DNA from: Streptomyces cellulosae
Lineage (GTDB): Bacteria; Actinomycetota; Actinomycetes; Streptomycetales; Streptomycetaceae
Assembly (NCBI RefSeq): GCF_000721105.1
Contig: NZ_JOEV01000025.1
Location: 310,001-374,000 of the forward strand
Direction of reading: 5' to 3'
Length of the DNA stretch: 64,000 nucleotides
Below are positions 7,785-16,273 of the stretch, one piece after another. The notes below the pieces were generated by a model that saw only the letters and a program-made list of their open reading frames with translations, did not search any database and was not told the DNA's origin. Both the position numbers and the translations under genes were made by a program. Positions within the stretch are counted from its first letter, which is position 1. Each line of letters opens with the position of its first letter.

Positions 7785-8427
7785 GGACGACCACCAGCTC
7801 TTCCTTCTCGTCGGCGGGGGACAACAGCCCGCGCTGCCGCAGCCAGTCCGCCCGCCCCCGCAGCACCGGACCGAACGCGATGCGGCTCCGACGGGTCACA
7901 GAGGCCTTCAGCCCGGCCGTGCGCAGATGATCCAGCGTCCGGTCCGGGTCGCTCAGCGCGGAGTGCACCATCAGCAGGACCCCTCCGGGCCTGAGCAGCG
8001 TGGGCGCCTCCCGGCAGATCCGGTCCAGTACGAACCGCCCGTCATGGCCCGCGTCCCAGGCCCGGGCCGGGCCGCGTGGCCGGACGCCCGCCGGGGCGGG
8101 CACATACGGCGGGTTGGTGAGGATGAGGTCGAAGGACCGGTCCCGTACGGGCGTGAACAGGTTCCCGCGCCGGATGTGGACGGGTACTCCCGCCAACCAG
8201 GCGTTGAGGCGCGCGGTGCACACCGCACGCCAGGACACGTCCACCGCGGTCACCCGGGTGCCGCGGCGGGCGGCCTCGATGGCCAGCGCTCCGCTCCCGG
8301 TACCCACGTCGAGGACGTCCGCGCCCGGTGGGAGCGGCTCTTCGGACAGGGCACCGGCCAGCAGGGCGGTGTCCTCCTGCGGTGTGTAGACACCCGGCAT
8401 GATCAGTGGCAGCACCAGTGGATTCAC
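7765..8427 (-). CDS. HemK2/MTQ2-type class I methyltransferase
   Basis: Protein of 220 residues with the class I SAM-binding motif VLDVGTGSGALAIEAARRG, an acidic motif II (VTAVDVS) and the catalytic NPPY motif (FDLILTNPPYVPAP) diagnostic of HemK/PrmC/MTQ2 enzymes that methylate Gln or Asn amides. It lacks the N-terminal helical domain of PrmC, so it is the short HemK2 form; housekeeping PrmC would be encoded elsewhere. GTG start at 8427 assumed; an ATG at 8400 is possible. It sits 23 bases downstream of the iron-enzyme gene and overlaps the CDGSH gene, so the three are probably co-translated. The methylated target is unknown. Confidence 0.85.
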   Translation of the reverse strand: MNPLVLPLIMPGVYTPQEDTALLAGALSEEPLPPGADVLDVGTGSGALAIEAARRGTRVTAVDVSWRAVCTARLNAWLAGVPVHIRRGNLFTPVRDRSFDLILTNPPYVPAPAGVRPRGPARAWDAGHDGRFVLDRICREAPTLLRPGGVLLMVHSALSDPDRTLDHLRTAGLKASVTRRSRIAFGPVLRGRADWLRQRGLLSPADEKEELVVVRAELPV

Positions 8428-8450
8428 CTTCGTCGAGTACCCGTGCGTAG

Positions 8451-9464
8451 TCAGGAGATACCGGAGATTTCGGAAGGCAGCGGGGTACGCAGGGACGACC
8501 GGCCCGCGTTCCAGTCGGCGAGCAGCCGCGCGGCGAAACGGTCCTCGACCAGTCCCGTGGCGTCGATGCCGAAGGCGACGTCCGGCGCGAGCTGCGGTTC
8601 CTCTTCCAGCAGACCGCCGATGACGTCATGGCGTACGACCTGCTCGTGGACCGCGTCGGCCTCGACGTGCTCGTCGTAGAAGAACTCGGCGGCCGACCCC
8701 GCTCCCGTGCGCCGCATCGCCTCGGCCAGCCGGCGTGAACCGGGGGAGGAGGTGATCTCCACCGCCGCGAAGTGGCCCACGAGGGCGCCCCGCAGGGAGC
8801 GGTGCAGGCCGAACAGGGACATCAGGTTCACCGTGGCCAGGACCTCGGCCGAGGCGGCGTCCAGGTAGTGGCCGTACGTCGTGTCCAGGCCCAGGTCCGT
8901 CATCAGATCGGCGAACAGGCGGGCGTGGACGCGGTCGGGACGCCCGCCGCCGTACTCGTCGAACTCCACCGCCGCCATCCCCGCCTTGGCCCGGCCCCAC
9001 AGCCGCGGCAGCACCCAGGCGTGCGGGTCCGCCTCCTTGAGGTGGTACAGGGAGCGCTGGGCGGCGTACTCGCGCAGCTGCCACAGTTCGCCCTTGTCGC
9101 GCAAGTGGTGGGAGACGCCGGTGCCGTCGACGGGTTCCACCAGGATCTCGGCGAGCGCGTCCTCGACGCTGTCGTGGACCGGGGTGTCCGCGCGCAGGGC
9201 GGAAAGAAAGCGGTGTTCCAGCGCGGCACGGGTGCGCAGCAGGTCAGGGTCCCACTCGAGGTCCGCGGGCACATCGGCGAAACCGCGGTAGTGCAGCTCG
9301 TAGCAGAGGTACAGGGCCAGCTGGAGATCATCGCCGTACACGGACCCGTCCGCGATCTCCTCGGGGCGCGGCAGCGGCCCGGCGCCCCGCAGGTACTGAG
9401 CGACGGCTGCCGAGACCGGGCCCCGCGCGGTCGGCAGCCGTGGTTCATGACTCGTGTGTGGCAT
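8451..9464 (-). CDS. Iron-containing redox enzyme, heme-oxygenase-like fold
   Basis: Helical protein of 337 residues resembling the heme-oxygenase-like diiron oxidase/oxygenase superfamily. Landmarks are LALYLCYELHYRGFADVP, LWGRAKAGMAAVEFDEYGGG, LHRSLRGALVGHFAAVEITS and the candidate metal-ligand stretch FFYDEHVEADAVHEQVVRHD, rich in Glu, Asp and His as in the diiron site. Members catalyse varied oxidations (decarboxylation, N-oxygenation), so the reaction cannot be predicted. It is the first gene of an operon with a HemK2-type methyltransferase and a CDGSH protein. ATG at 9464; the upstream region holds two direct repeats (9481-9522). Confidence 0.78.
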   Translation of the reverse strand: MPHTSHEPRLPTARGPVSAAVAQYLRGAGPLPRPEEIADGSVYGDDLQLALYLCYELHYRGFADVPADLEWDPDLLRTRAALEHRFLSALRADTPVHDSVEDALAEILVEPVDGTGVSHHLRDKGELWQLREYAAQRSLYHLKEADPHAWVLPRLWGRAKAGMAAVEFDEYGGGRPDRVHARLFADLMTDLGLDTTYGHYLDAASAEVLATVNLMSLFGLHRSLRGALVGHFAAVEITSSPGSRRLAEAMRRTGAGSAAEFFYDEHVEADAVHEQVVRHDVIGGLLEEEPQLAPDVAFGIDATGLVEDRFAARLLADWNAGRSSLRTPLPSEISGIS

Positions 9465-9480
9465 GGGCGCCGGGTACCCC

Positions 9481-9522
9481 GAGTGAAGCGGGCCACCCGC
9501 CAGAGTGAAGCGGGCCACCCGC
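9481..9522. repeat. Two direct repeats upstream of the iron-enzyme operon
   Basis: The 20-base unit gagtgaagcgggccacccgc is repeated in direct orientation about 22 bases apart, 17 bases upstream of the start codon of the gene ending at 8451. Spacing of two helical turns would suit tandem regulator binding, but the repeat may simply be a duplication. Confidence 0.5.
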
Positions 9523-9557
9523 CCGGGCGGGGGCGGGACGACCGGCCGGAGCGCGGC

Positions 9558-9596
9558 GTGCAGGGCACCTGGGCGCGCCGCCCAGGTGCCCTGCAC
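9558..9596 (-). terminator. Very strong hairpin terminator
   Basis: Perfect 18-base stem (gtgcagggcacctgggcg pairing with cgcccaggtgccctgcac) around a three-base loop, between the small minus-strand gene ending at 9647 and the next minus-strand operon. No U-tract follows. Probably terminates transcripts from the Ppx/small-protein side. Confidence 0.75.
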
Positions 9597-9646
9597 TCAG
9601 ATCATTCGCTCGCGGATCACTCGTTCGCAGACCGCCCGCTCCCGGA

Positions 9647-9844
9647 TCACTCGCCCTCGGACTCCTCCTGGGCACGCGTGTTCGGCGTGATGGCCTCTCC
9701 CGCCTCTCCCCGTCGGCGCCGCCGCTCGTCGGAGTCCCGGGTGCGGGTGCCGGCGTCCTCCATCTCGCGCAGAACCTCGTCGAGCGCGGTCTCGGGCGGC
9801 TCGTGGGTCCGGTCGCTCCGGTCGTGGTTGCCGGTGTCGGTCAC
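9647..9844 (-). CDS. Small charged hypothetical protein
   Basis: Protein of 65 residues, almost entirely polar and charged (e.g. EVLREMEDAGTRTRDSDERR), probably disordered with one short helix. Codon use is strongly GC3 and the frame is flanked by a strong terminator downstream, supporting a real gene. No function can be assigned. It lies 109 bases downstream of the Ppx/GppA gene. Confidence 0.5.
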   Translation of the reverse strand: MTDTGNHDRSDRTHEPPETALDEVLREMEDAGTRTRDSDERRRRRGEAGEAITPNTRAQEESEGE

Positions 9845-9953
9845 GGCTGGCTCCCTTCGCTTGCTGTCCTACTTCGCTTGCTGTCTCGCCGACCGATGCC
9901 CCGGGCGGATTGCGGTGCCTCGGCCGAGGCTGTTGTCCTCCCGTTTTCCCGGT

Positions 9954-10961
9954 TCAGCTCGTCGCGGTCGCGATGCGCAGGGGTACCGGGTCCGGGGGAG
10001 TCGCCTCCTCGCTGTGGCGGGTGATCTCCGCCCACCAGGAAGCGCCGTCCTCGATGTGACGCAGCAGCACGCCCTCGCGGATCGCCCACGGGCAGAGCGT
10101 GAGGGTTCTGAGCCCGGTCAGCTTCATCGCCGTGTGCCCGACCACCGCACCGGCCAGGCTCTGCCGGGCGCGCGGTGCGGAGATGCCGGGCAGCAGGGCG
10201 CGCTCGGCGGCGGGCAGGGCGGCGAGCCGTACGACGGCGTCTCGCAGGTCGTCCCGGTGCAGACGGCGTTCCGCGAACGGGCCGTGCCGCCCGGGCGGGG
10301 CCCCGCACAGCCGGCCCAGCTGCTGGAAGGTGCGTGAGGTGGCCACCGCCGTGTGCGGTCCCTCCCAGCGGATGCGTGCCGCCACGTCCCGCAGTTGGTG
10401 GCGGACCTTGCGGCGCAGCGCCCGTACCGACTCCGGGGAGGGCGGATCCTGCCCGTCGAAGAACTCGTGGGTCAGCCGGCCCGCCCCGAGCGGCAGCGAG
10501 GCGACGAAGTCCGGCATCCGGCCGCGGCCGAAGGCGACTTCGAGCGAGCCGCCTCCGATGTCCAGCAGGGCGAGCGGTCCCGACCGCCAGCCCATCCAGC
10601 GCCGCGCGCCGAGAAAGGTGAGTTCGGCCTCCACCTCACCGGGCAGGGTGCACAGGTCGACCCCGGCCCGCGCCCGGACGGCGCGCAGTACCTCCTGGCG
10701 GTTGGAAGCGCTGCGCACCACCGCGGTGGCGAAGGCCAGCGGGGCCGCCGCGCCCCATCGGGTCGCGGTCCGGCTCGCCTCCGTCACCGCGTGCACCAGG
10801 CGCTCGATGGCCTCTTCCGGCGCCGGTCCCCCCGGCTTCACATGATCGGACAGCCTCAGGCGCCACTTGGCGGTGTGGACCGGCAGCGGTACACCGTCCT
10901 CCGCGTCCGCGACCACAAGTCTGACCGTGTTCGACCCCACGTCCACCACGCTGATTCGCAT
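9954..10961 (-). CDS. Ppx/GppA-family phosphatase (exopolyphosphatase / pppGpp phosphohydrolase)
   Basis: Protein of 335 residues of the ASKHA phosphatase fold. Phosphate-binding loops are visible as VVDVGSNTVRLVV near the N-terminus and LLDIGGGSLEVAFG near residue 150; LPLGAGRLT, AVATSRTFQQLGRL and LCPWAIREGVLL near residues 310-320 are also typical. Length matches the short actinobacterial form that hydrolyses polyphosphate and/or pppGpp. I chose the ATG at 10961 since it gives the standard MRISVVDVGSNT start; an in-frame ATG 33 bases upstream adds an unlikely extension. Confidence 0.88.
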   Translation of the reverse strand: MRISVVDVGSNTVRLVVADAEDGVPLPVHTAKWRLRLSDHVKPGGPAPEEAIERLVHAVTEASRTATRWGAAAPLAFATAVVRSASNRQEVLRAVRARAGVDLCTLPGEVEAELTFLGARRWMGWRSGPLALLDIGGGSLEVAFGRGRMPDFVASLPLGAGRLTHEFFDGQDPPSPESVRALRRKVRHQLRDVAARIRWEGPHTAVATSRTFQQLGRLCGAPPGRHGPFAERRLHRDDLRDAVVRLAALPAAERALLPGISAPRARQSLAGAVVGHTAMKLTGLRTLTLCPWAIREGVLLRHIEDGASWWAEITRHSEEATPPDPVPLRIATATS

Positions 10962-11100
10962 GGCCGACGAGTACCCACTCGGCTGATCGTCCAACGTCGG
11001 CCGCTGTTCCGGGAGGCCGGGCGGCAGTCAACTGCTCGACCAGGTAGTCCAGTTGGGTGGCGATTCGAACGGAAGTGCGGAGGGGGGCCGCCGTCTCCCT

Positions 11101-11214
11101 GCAGACGGCGACCCCCGCGATGACCGCGAGGATCCACCACTTCCTGGACGAGGCGGCGTCCGGCGCCGCGGCCGCGGCGCCCTTGCCGCTCTCGGTCAGA
11201 GTCTTCTGTGACAT
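11101..11214 (-). pseudogene. Remnant resembling the N-terminus of an MFS (DHA2-type) transporter
   Basis: The frame opening at an ATG at 11214 begins MSQKTLTESGKG and continues through about residue 34 to SRKWWILAVIAG, which is how many Streptomyces DHA2-type drug transporters begin (polar N-terminus, then RKWW and the first membrane helix). The expected continuation AQLMVVLDATIVNIALP is absent; instead unrelated sequence follows and the frame runs on into the Ppx gene region. The remnant is 18 bases downstream of the ABC gene. I read it as a deletion scar; a small membrane protein of the export operon is the alternative. Confidence 0.4.
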
Positions 11215-11232
11215 CGAGACGATGGGCAGCGC

Positions 11233-14049
11233 TCACGCCATCTGGCGCCGCACCAGCTCGTGCAGCCGGCCCCCGGTGTCCGCGAGGAGCTGAGCGGGCG
11301 GGCCCTGCTGGGCGACCTTGCCGTCCTCCATCACGATCACCCGGTCGGCGTCCAGGACCGTCGACAGACGGTGCGCGATGACGACGCGGGTGGCGTTGAG
11401 AGCCTTGGTGCTCTCGATGACCGTGCGCTGCGTCTCGTTGTCGAGGGCGCTGGTCGCCTCGTCGAAGAAGAGGATGCGAGGGCGGCGGATCAACGCCTGC
11501 GCGATCATCAGGCGCTGGCGCTGCCCGCCGGAGATCGCCCCGCTGCCCGAGACGATCGTGTGCAGGCCCATCGGCATCCGCTTGATGTCCTCGGCGAGCC
11601 CCGCCATCTCGGCCGCCGCCAGCGCCTCCTCCGGCGTGTACGGCTCGGTGCCGCAGATGACGTCCAGGATGGAGCCGGTGAACGGCTGCGCGTGCTGGAG
11701 CACCACCCCGCACTGCCGGCGTACGGCGGACTGGTCGAGGGCGGCCAGGTCCTGACCGTCGTACAGCACACTGCCCGAGACCGGTTTGTCGAAGCCGATC
11801 AGCAGCCTCAGCAGGGTCGACTTGCCGCAGCCGCTCGGGCCGACGATCGCGACGAACTCGCCCGGGCGGATCGCGAAGGACACGTCGTCCAGGACCAGGG
11901 GGCCGTCGTCGGAGTAGCGGAACGACAGACGGCGTGCCTCGAGCGCGCCGGTCAACGGGCCCGGCCGGGTGCTCGCCGTGCGCACCTCCGGCGTGGCGTC
12001 CAGGACCGGCTTGATCTCCTCGAACAGCGGCAGCGCGGACACCGCCGAGACGAAGGAGCCGGTCAGCTGGGTGACGGCGGTCAGCAGCATCGTCACCGAC
12101 GTGTTGAAGGTGAGGAAGGAGGCCGCCGACATCGTCCCGCGCGCCGGGCCCGCGAGCAGCATGAACATCAGCAGGGAGCACAACGGCAGATACACGGCGC
12201 CCATCACCGTGGTGAGGTTCTTGATGCGCCCCGCCTTCTGCTGGAGCTCACGGCTGCGCGCGAACTGGGAGGCCCAGGCGGCGTAGGCGTAGTTCTCGGC
12301 CGCCGCGACCCTGAGCTTCGGCAGGCCGCGCAGGGTCTGGAAGGCCTGGTTGTTGAGTTTGTTGCCGAGCACCACCAGGCGCCGCTGCCAGCGCACCTGC
12401 CACAGTCCGAGCCCCAGGAAGACCGCGGCGATGACGACGAGCATGCCGATCGCCGCGAACGCCATCGGGACGCTGTACCAGAACAGCAGCCCCAGGTTCA
12501 TCGCGCCGATGGTCACCGACTGGGCGACCACCGGTCCGATGCCCGCCATCATCCGGCGGATCGCGCTGATGCCCATGGCCGCGCTGGCCAGCTCGCCGGT
12601 GGAGCGCTGGGTGAAGAACTTCGTCGGCAGCCGCAGCAGCCGGTCCCACACGGCGGGCTGGAGCGTGGACTCGATCCGGCCCTCCAGCCGGAGCATGGTC
12701 AGGTTCTGCAGCAGCATGAAGGCGGCCGCCACCACACTGCTGACCATCACGGCCAGGCAGGCCTGGACGATCAGATCGCTCTGCGCCTTCGGGACGTACT
12801 CGCCGAGCACCTTGCCGGTCGCGATCGGCACCAGTGCCCCGATCGCGACCGTCACCAGTCCACTGATCAGGAGGTTCGTCAGGTCCCCGCCGGTGCCGCG
12901 CATGCTGAAACGCAGCAGCCGGAGCGGACTGAGCGGCCGGTCCGGCAGCGGGCGGTAGAACATCACCGCGCGCGGCTCGAACTCCTCCGCGTTCGCCTTC
13001 TCGATCGGTGTCTCCCGGCCGGTCGCCGGATGGACGGCCACGTACCCGCCACGCCGCCACAGCAGCGCGACCGGCGCCCCGGACAGGGCCCGGTGGCCCA
13101 CCAGCGGGCCGACGTCGTCCCGCCACCAACGGCCGTCGAGGCGTACGACCCTGGTACGCACCCGGGAGGCGATCGCGATCCGCTCGACCGGATCGAGGCG
13201 GTCGCTCTCGGTGCCGGACTGCGCGGGCTCGTAGAGGGGGATACCGGCCGCCTGGGCGACCAGTTTGCACGCGGCGTAACTCGCGTCCGCGTCGGCGGCC
13301 GTGGTGTGCCGGCCGGACCGCTTGCCGATCGACGCCAGCAGCGTCCGGTCCGCCTGCGCGCGAACCGCCTCACCGGCCTTGATACCGGCCGCCGTCCGCG
13401 TCTCGTGCGTCCGCTCCAGCTGCTCGATCCAGCGGTCCAGAGTGGTCAGCAGCCGGTACTGCTGGTCGACCATGCTCTGCCAGACCGCCGGGTCCATCAG
13501 CAGGTCGGCCGCCGCCTCGGCGCCGTACACCGAGCCGTACTGCACGCTGCCCGGCGGCACCTGCATCCAGAACACGTCGTCGTCGGTGAGGGCTGCGGCC
13601 CGCTCGGTGGCCATCGGCGCCTGGAAGAGGATGGACAGGCTGCGGCCGACGCCCAGGGCGAGGGCGTACTCCAGCGGGCTCGTCGTCGGCGGTACGTACT
13701 GCGGGTTGCCGTACTCGTCGTAGGACCAGGTCTGGGTGTTCGCGGGCTGGTGCAGCTCGCGCAGATTGATCCGGTGCACCACACAGTCCCTGAGCGGCCG
13801 CGCCACGAGCGTGTGCTGGGGACCGGCGACCGGCCCGAGCAGCAGCGAGCCCGCCTCCAGCCGGCCGAGGTGGTGCCAGTGGCCCTGCTGCTCGGCGTCG
13901 ACCGCGAACAGGTCCAGGGCGCCCGCCGCGACCAGCCACAGGACCTGCGGTCCTTCGAGGTCGAGGCGGGTGAAGCCGGCGCAGTCGAGGGGCGTGCCCA
14001 TGGACCCGAGCGCGCCGAGAACGAGGTCTCCCTCGTGTGCGGTCGTCAT
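11233..14049 (-). CDS. NHLM-type peptide export ABC protein (permease-ATPase without peptidase)
   Basis: Protein of 938 residues. Residues about 1-390 form a non-membrane N-terminal region lacking the Cys peptidase motif, with cyclic-nucleotide-binding-like beta segments (LDLFAVDAEQQGHW, GSLLLGPVAGPQHTLVARPL). About 395-680 is an exporter transmembrane domain (LTNLLISGLVTVAIGALVPI, TKFFTQRSTGELASA). About 700-938 is the ATPase: Walker A VGPSGCGKSTLL, signature SGGQRQRL, Walker B ILFFDEATSALD, H-loop VIAHRLS. This matches the second transporter of NHLM bacteriocin systems, which pairs with a C39-type exporter. It starts one base after the C39 gene's stop, indicating translational coupling. ATG at 14049 chosen over one 36 bases upstream inside the previous gene. 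Confidence 0.88.
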   Translation of the reverse strand: MTTAHEGDLVLGALGSMGTPLDCAGFTRLDLEGPQVLWLVAAGALDLFAVDAEQQGHWHHLGRLEAGSLLLGPVAGPQHTLVARPLRDCVVHRINLRELHQPANTQTWSYDEYGNPQYVPPTTSPLEYALALGVGRSLSILFQAPMATERAAALTDDDVFWMQVPPGSVQYGSVYGAEAAADLLMDPAVWQSMVDQQYRLLTTLDRWIEQLERTHETRTAAGIKAGEAVRAQADRTLLASIGKRSGRHTTAADADASYAACKLVAQAAGIPLYEPAQSGTESDRLDPVERIAIASRVRTRVVRLDGRWWRDDVGPLVGHRALSGAPVALLWRRGGYVAVHPATGRETPIEKANAEEFEPRAVMFYRPLPDRPLSPLRLLRFSMRGTGGDLTNLLISGLVTVAIGALVPIATGKVLGEYVPKAQSDLIVQACLAVMVSSVVAAAFMLLQNLTMLRLEGRIESTLQPAVWDRLLRLPTKFFTQRSTGELASAAMGISAIRRMMAGIGPVVAQSVTIGAMNLGLLFWYSVPMAFAAIGMLVVIAAVFLGLGLWQVRWQRRLVVLGNKLNNQAFQTLRGLPKLRVAAAENYAYAAWASQFARSRELQQKAGRIKNLTTVMGAVYLPLCSLLMFMLLAGPARGTMSAASFLTFNTSVTMLLTAVTQLTGSFVSAVSALPLFEEIKPVLDATPEVRTASTRPGPLTGALEARRLSFRYSDDGPLVLDDVSFAIRPGEFVAIVGPSGCGKSTLLRLLIGFDKPVSGSVLYDGQDLAALDQSAVRRQCGVVLQHAQPFTGSILDVICGTEPYTPEEALAAAEMAGLAEDIKRMPMGLHTIVSGSGAISGGQRQRLMIAQALIRRPRILFFDEATSALDNETQRTVIESTKALNATRVVIAHRLSTVLDADRVIVMEDGKVAQQGPPAQLLADTGGRLHELVRRQMA

Positions 14050-14050
14050 C

Positions 14051-16273
14051 TCAGTGCTCCCTGACCAGCTGGGCGTACGCGCCACCGCGCGCCACCAGTT
14101 CCTCGTGCCGCCCGCGCTCCACGATCGTGCCGTGTTCGAGTACGACGATCTCGTCGCTGTCGCGCACGGTGCTCAGCCGGTGTGCGATCACCACACAGGC
14201 ACAGCCGCGCTTGCGCAGGTTGTCCATGACCACCAGCTCGGTCTCCGCGTCCAGCGCGCTGGTCACCTCGTCCAGCACCAGGATGCTGGGCCGGCGCACC
14301 AACGCCCGGGCGATCTCCAGGCGTTGGCGCTGGCCGCCGGAGAAGTTGCGGCCGTCCTGCTCGACCCTGCTGTGGATGCCGCCGGGCCGTCGCACGATCA
14401 CGTCGTACAGGGCCGCGTCCCGCAGGGCGTCCACCACCGCGTCGTCCGGGATGGACGGGTCCCACAGCGCCACGTTGTCGCGGACCGTGCCCTCGAAGAG
14501 GAACACGTCCTGGTCCACGAAGGAGACGGAGGCCGCCAGCGCCCCGCGCGGGATGTCGTCCAGGCGCTGCCCGTCGATGCGGATCACGCCCTCCCAGGGC
14601 GTGTACAGGCCCGAGATCAGCCGGGACACCGTCGACTTGCCGCTGCCCGAGCCACCGACCAGCGCCACCTGCTGTCCCGGGCCGACGGACAGGTCGAAGC
14701 CGGTCAGCAGCGGCTTGTCCAGCGGGTTGTAGCCGAAGGTGATGTTCTCCAGCTCCACGTGACCGTGCAGGCGGCGCGTCGACTCGGCGGCGCCCGGACG
14801 GTCGTAGAGCGGGTCCGCCTGGAAGTTCTCCACGTCCTTCAGGCGGGCCACGTCGGCGGCGAAGTCCTGGATGCGGCCCGCGACGCCGTTGAGGCGGGTG
14901 ATCGGGGCGGTGAAGCGGGTGACGAGCGCCTGGAAGGCGACCAGCAGACCGACCGAGATGCCCCCCTCCACTGCCCGCATCCCGCCGATCCACAGGATCA
15001 GCGCGCTGTTCAGCGAGGCCAGCGTCGGCGCGACCACGCCCAGCCAGGCGCTCGGCACACCGAGCCGCTGCTGCTCCTCCAGCGTGGTGGCGTGCTGCCC
15101 GGCCCACTTGCGGAAGTAGCCGTCCTCGCCGCCGGTCGCCTTCATCGTCTCGATCAATTGCAGGCCCGTGTAGGCGGTGTTGGTGAGCCGGGCGCTGTCC
15201 GCGCGCAGCTTCGCCGTACGGGTGGCGCGCAGCTTGATGACGACCCGCATGGCCGCCACGTTCAGCAGGGCCACGCCGATGCCGACGTACGTCAGCTGCG
15301 GGTCGTAGGTGTAGAGCAGGACCGCGTACAGGACGACGACCACCGCGTCGACGCCCGCCGCCGCCAGGTCGCGGGCCAGGGTCTCGGCCACCTGGTCGTT
15401 CGACTGGAGGCGCTGCACCAGGTCGGCCGGGCTGCGCTGGGAGAAGAAGGTGACCGGCAGCCGCAGCAGATGGCGCAGGAAGCGGGCGCTGGAGAGGGTG
15501 GAGGAGATGATGCGGCCGTGCAGCAGGTTCGCCTGCTGCAGCCAGGTCAGCACCAGGGTGAGCAGCACGCTGGCCCCCATCGACGCGAACAGCACGCCGA
15601 GCAGGGAGGTCTGACCGCCAATCAGGAACATGTCGATATAGGTGCGGCTCAGCGCGGGCACGGCGGCGCCGACCAGCACCAGCAGCAGACTCGCCAGCAC
15701 CGCCGCCGGCATGGTGCCCGCGGTGCCGCGCAGCCGGGCCGGCATCGCGCCCAGCACGCCCGGCTTGCGCCCGCCCCGCGCGAAACCCTCGCCGGGCTCC
15801 ATCACCAGCACGACACCGGTGAAGCTGCCGTCGAAGTCCTCCATGGGCACGAAACGGCGGCCCTTGCCGGGGTCGTTGATGTACACGCCCCGGCGGCCGA
15901 AGCGGCGGCCCATGCCGTCGTAGACGACGTAGTGGTTGAACTCCCAGAACAGCACGGCCGGTGTCTTCACCTCGGCGAGGGCGGCCGTGTCCATCTGCAT
16001 GCCCTTGGCGGTCAGGCCGTAACTGCGCGCCGCCTTCAGCAGGTTGCTGGCGCGCGAGCCGTCCCGGGACACACCGCAGGCGATGCGCAGCTCCTCCAGA
16101 GGAACGTGCTTGCCGTAGTGGCCCAGCACCATCGCCAGGGAGGCCGCGCCGCACTCGACCGCCTCCATCTGGAGCACGGTGGGCGTACGGACGGTCTTCA
16201 CCCTCCCCTTGGGGACCGGGCGCTTGGGCGGCGCGGCACGGCGCCTGCCGCGGGTGTCCTGCGCGGCGCTCAC
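14051..16273 (-). CDS. NHLM-type C39 peptidase / ABC exporter for GG-leader peptides
   Basis: Protein of 740 residues that should cleave a double-glycine leader and export the peptide. The C39 domain (about 25-165) shows the catalytic Cys41 (LQMEAVECGAASLAMVLGHY), His114 (FNHYVVYDG) and Asp134 (YINDPGKG). A six-helix membrane domain follows (about 180-470, including PALSRTYIDMFLIGG and VTFFSQRSPADLVQRLQ), then the ATPase with Walker A VGGSGSGKST, signature SGGQRQRLEIARAL and Walker B ILVLDEVTSALD. GTG start at 16273 overlaps the adaptor's stop codon by four bases (GTGA). The operon context with the precursor at 17174-17389 names its likely substrate. Confidence 0.93.
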   Translation of the reverse strand: MSAAQDTRGRRRAAPPKRPVPKGRVKTVRTPTVLQMEAVECGAASLAMVLGHYGKHVPLEELRIACGVSRDGSRASNLLKAARSYGLTAKGMQMDTAALAEVKTPAVLFWEFNHYVVYDGMGRRFGRRGVYINDPGKGRRFVPMEDFDGSFTGVVLVMEPGEGFARGGRKPGVLGAMPARLRGTAGTMPAAVLASLLLVLVGAAVPALSRTYIDMFLIGGQTSLLGVLFASMGASVLLTLVLTWLQQANLLHGRIISSTLSSARFLRHLLRLPVTFFSQRSPADLVQRLQSNDQVAETLARDLAAAGVDAVVVVLYAVLLYTYDPQLTYVGIGVALLNVAAMRVVIKLRATRTAKLRADSARLTNTAYTGLQLIETMKATGGEDGYFRKWAGQHATTLEEQQRLGVPSAWLGVVAPTLASLNSALILWIGGMRAVEGGISVGLLVAFQALVTRFTAPITRLNGVAGRIQDFAADVARLKDVENFQADPLYDRPGAAESTRRLHGHVELENITFGYNPLDKPLLTGFDLSVGPGQQVALVGGSGSGKSTVSRLISGLYTPWEGVIRIDGQRLDDIPRGALAASVSFVDQDVFLFEGTVRDNVALWDPSIPDDAVVDALRDAALYDVIVRRPGGIHSRVEQDGRNFSGGQRQRLEIARALVRRPSILVLDEVTSALDAETELVVMDNLRKRGCACVVIAHRLSTVRDSDEIVVLEHGTIVERGRHEELVARGGAYAQLVREH

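Noticed and set aside
11101..11214. Second precursor peptide of the export operon
   Set aside because: It lacks a GG leader and instead resembles the start of an MFS transporter.
11260..14064. A 934-codon plus-strand open frame opposite the ABC gene
   Set aside because: It is antisense to a gene with clear ABC motifs; its product is low-complexity Arg/Gln/His sequence with no domain. Long antisense frames are common at this GC content.
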